From the NCBI GenBank assembly GCA_008017145.1, contig SSGY01000071.1, positions 1 to 8,036 of the forward strand: DNA of 8,036 nt. Reading direction: 5' to 3'. A program made the translations under genes and the position numbers. Below are positions 6,721 through 8,036 of this stretch, piece after piece. This stretch comes from Neisseriales bacterium (GTDB lineage Bacteria > Pseudomonadota > Gammaproteobacteria > Burkholderiales > UBA11063). Under the pieces are notes generated by a model. That model ran no database searches and was not told where the DNA came from. It saw only the letters and a program-made list of their open reading frames with translations. Position 1 is the first letter of the stretch. Each line of letters begins with the position of its first letter.

Positions 6721-8036
6721 TTGATTTGAAAATACTGTAAATGATTCTGGGGTGGCACTTAACCCACCAGCTGCTGTTACTTTTAACAAATAACCAGTCC
6801 CAACTGGGGTAGAATTCGTAGTCGTAATCGAGCTAGTACAGCTTACCAAGTTACTCACAATCGAACCACAAGTGGCAGGAGTTGAACTACTTAATCCAGT
6901 TGCATCGCTTTCATTACTTTTCGTCGCTCTGGTGGTGGTAGCTGGCACAGTCGTCTGATATAAGTTACTCCAATTAATAGTTGCAGTACCTGACTCACCT
7001 TGAGCAATCTTATTAATTGACTCAATTGCTAAAGTTGGCATAACAACATCTATGGACGTAGTCAAATTATTACTACCAGATCCTGACAAATTTCCAGTAG
7101 GTCCATAAGTATAGTTGTACGCAAAATCAGCTTGAGTAAGATTAGACTGAAAAGCAGATGTAGATACACCACTTGGTAAATTGTAGACTATGGTACAGCT
7201 TCCATTATTAATGGCTGCACCAGTGGCACATGAGCTACTTGCTAAGCTATAGCCTGGCACAGTAAATAGTGAGCTGGAGCTTTCAGGTAAGCTAATCGTG
7301 CTTGCTGCGGTAACTGTACTACTATTGGTAAAGGTTAACACCACTTTTATATTTCCTGCTGTCCCACCCGTGGCGGTAGGGTTGTCCATGCAGGTAGTTG
7401 TTATACCATCGCCACTGGCACAGCCAGTTATACTAGTTGCCATGCTTATGATTGGTGGTTGAACTATATTAGACGAGACACTCCAAGCAACGCTGGTTGA
7501 TTCGATACCCGCGGGAGTTTGTCCTACTGCGGCGTAATTTACGATGTAATTAGCAATGCCTGTGGATTCAGTCGAGCTACTATTATCAATTGGACCCAGC
7601 TTAATCTGTGCTGTACAACTACTACCTGCTGCCAGTGAAGCACCACAGTCACCGCTATTTGCAAGTAAATACGCTGGGTTATCAATTAAGCCAATGCTGC
7701 TAAGTGTAGCATCGGCGGTACCATTATTGCTAATGGTTAAATTTTGAGTTTCTGACTCGATATTATCACCACTAATGGACATGTTTGAGAGTGACGATAG
7801 GGCAATAATTGCACCATAGGCGGTTGAATTATAAGTTAGTGGCATAACTCTGCTATAGCTACTAGTGCCATTGCTACCCACATAATTAGCGTTAAAACCA
7901 AGATTTATTTGCTGATTTAAGTCCGTGAAGTTGTCATTAACTGAAACAGAGTAAGTACAAGATGCTCCAACCTCTAGTTCTTGTCCTGTGCAAGTGTCAG
8001 ATCCTTGGGTAGTAATTATTGCAGCTGTTGCATGTC
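6292..8036 (-). CDS. Large Ser/Thr-rich repetitive surface-type protein with C-terminal DUF1554-like domain (5' end outside window)
   Basis: The frame stays open from the stop at 6292-6294 to the right edge, giving 580 visible residues; the true start lies beyond the window. The GTG at 7879-7881 is an internal valine codon, since coding-like sequence (GSDTCTGQELEVGASCTY) continues upstream. Visible residues 1-438 are Ser/Thr/Asn/Ala-rich, beta-strand-like modules with cysteine pairs 15/26, 130/140, 205/215, 269/280 and 389/399. The stretch SNNGTADATLSSIGL...GDCGASLAAGSSCTAQIKL resembles choice-of-anchor-D/ASH-type immunoglobulin-like repeats. The last 142 residues match the DUF1554 pattern: VIFVTITKWTGSLGGLAGAD.KC near the start, then CSTWTSAD, GRSSY, EWW and a final CN....LYCV. 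DUF1554 is known from Leptospira and other bacterial surface or secreted proteins and has been related to the endostatin/C-type-lectin-like fold. Very low charge and paired cysteines fit an extracellular or cell-surface location. Function (adhesion or ligand binding) is inference. Confidence 0.78.
   Translation of the reverse strand, partial: HATAAIITTQGSDTCTGQELEVGASCTYSVSVNDNFTDLNQQINLGFNANYVGSNGTSSYSRVMPLTYNSTAYGAIIALSSLSNMSISGDNIESETQNLTISNNGTADATLSSIGLIDNPAYLLANSGDCGASLAAGSSCTAQIKLGPIDNSSSTESTGIANYIVNYAAVGQTPAGIESTSVAWSVSSNIVQPPIISMATSITGCASGDGITTTCMDNPTATGGTAGNIKVVLTFTNSSTVTAASTISLPESSSSLFTVPGYSLASSSCATGAAINNGSCTIVYNLPSGVSTSAFQSNLTQADFAYNYTYGPTGNLSGSGSNNLTTSIDVVMPTLAIESINKIAQGESGTATINWSNLYQTTVPATTTRATKSNESDATGLSSSTPATCGSIVSNLVSCTSSITTTNSTPVGTGYLLKVTAAGGLSATPESFTVFSNQVIFVTITKWTGSLGGLAGADTKCNGASNKPKNGAPGTGKTYKALLNSNNATVSGTAYYRTDGLTLIATASGGNLVGASSLTNAITSSLATPWTGASASCSTWTSADRAAGGTTGRSSYTTSEWWTPNSTLCNASNPLYCVAQ

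Noticed and set aside
7556..7747. 63-codon open frame on the + strand
   Set aside because: It is antisense to the repetitive surface protein, and its hydrophobic Leu/Ser composition reflects the reverse reading of Ser/Ala codons.
7879..7881. GTG as the start of the DUF1554-domain gene
   Set aside because: The frame continues without a stop to the right edge and the upstream residues have the same Ser/Thr-rich, Cys-pair character, including a further Cys15/Cys26 pair. The GTG is therefore an internal valine codon.

Overview
The window is an AT-rich piece of a Gram-negative, double-membraned bacterial chromosome, most likely a low-GC beta- or gammaproteobacterium. The evidence is a three-domain DsbD, a YciA-type acyl-CoA thioesterase, a GlpT-type organophosphate:phosphate antiporter and the C-terminal end of TrmB. 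The genus cannot be fixed from this window alone. Candidates that come to mind are low-GC Neisseriales or Legionella/Francisella-like lineages, and this is only an impression.

Left part (1-4090, + strand, housekeeping and envelope genes). The window opens in the last 22 codons of trmB (tRNA m7G46 methyltransferase). Nine bases later comes a 93-residue single-pass membrane protein of unknown function. A good extended -10 promoter (364-392) precedes glpT. Then follow dsbD (38-base gap) and yciA (18-base gap), all on the same strand with good ribosome binding sites. A strong hairpin followed by T-runs (4043-4086) ends this unit. glpT, dsbD and yciA may therefore form one transcript, although their functions (organophosphate uptake, periplasmic disulfide reduction, acyl-CoA hydrolysis) do not form one pathway.

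Right part (4091-8036, - strand, accessory and exported proteins). Convergent to yciA lies a gene for a secreted 606-residue flavoprotein oxidase of the berberine-bridge/isoamyl-alcohol-oxidase type. It keeps both residues used for bicovalent FAD attachment (His148 and Cys219). A 380-base AT-rich spacer with no intact gene separates it from a large gene that runs off the right edge. That gene encodes a Ser/Thr-rich repetitive surface-type protein with five regularly spaced cysteine pairs and a C-terminal DUF1554-like domain. Both right-hand products are predicted to be extracytoplasmic and cysteine-rich, so they are plausible clients of the thiol-redox pathway that DsbD feeds. That link is inference.

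No RNA gene, CRISPR array, intact mobile element or clearly new multi-gene system is visible. The observations most worth a second look are the fungal-like bicovalent oxidase, the paired K46S/D274N change in GlpT, the extra cysteine pair at the end of DsbD and the cysteine-pair architecture of the DUF1554 protein.
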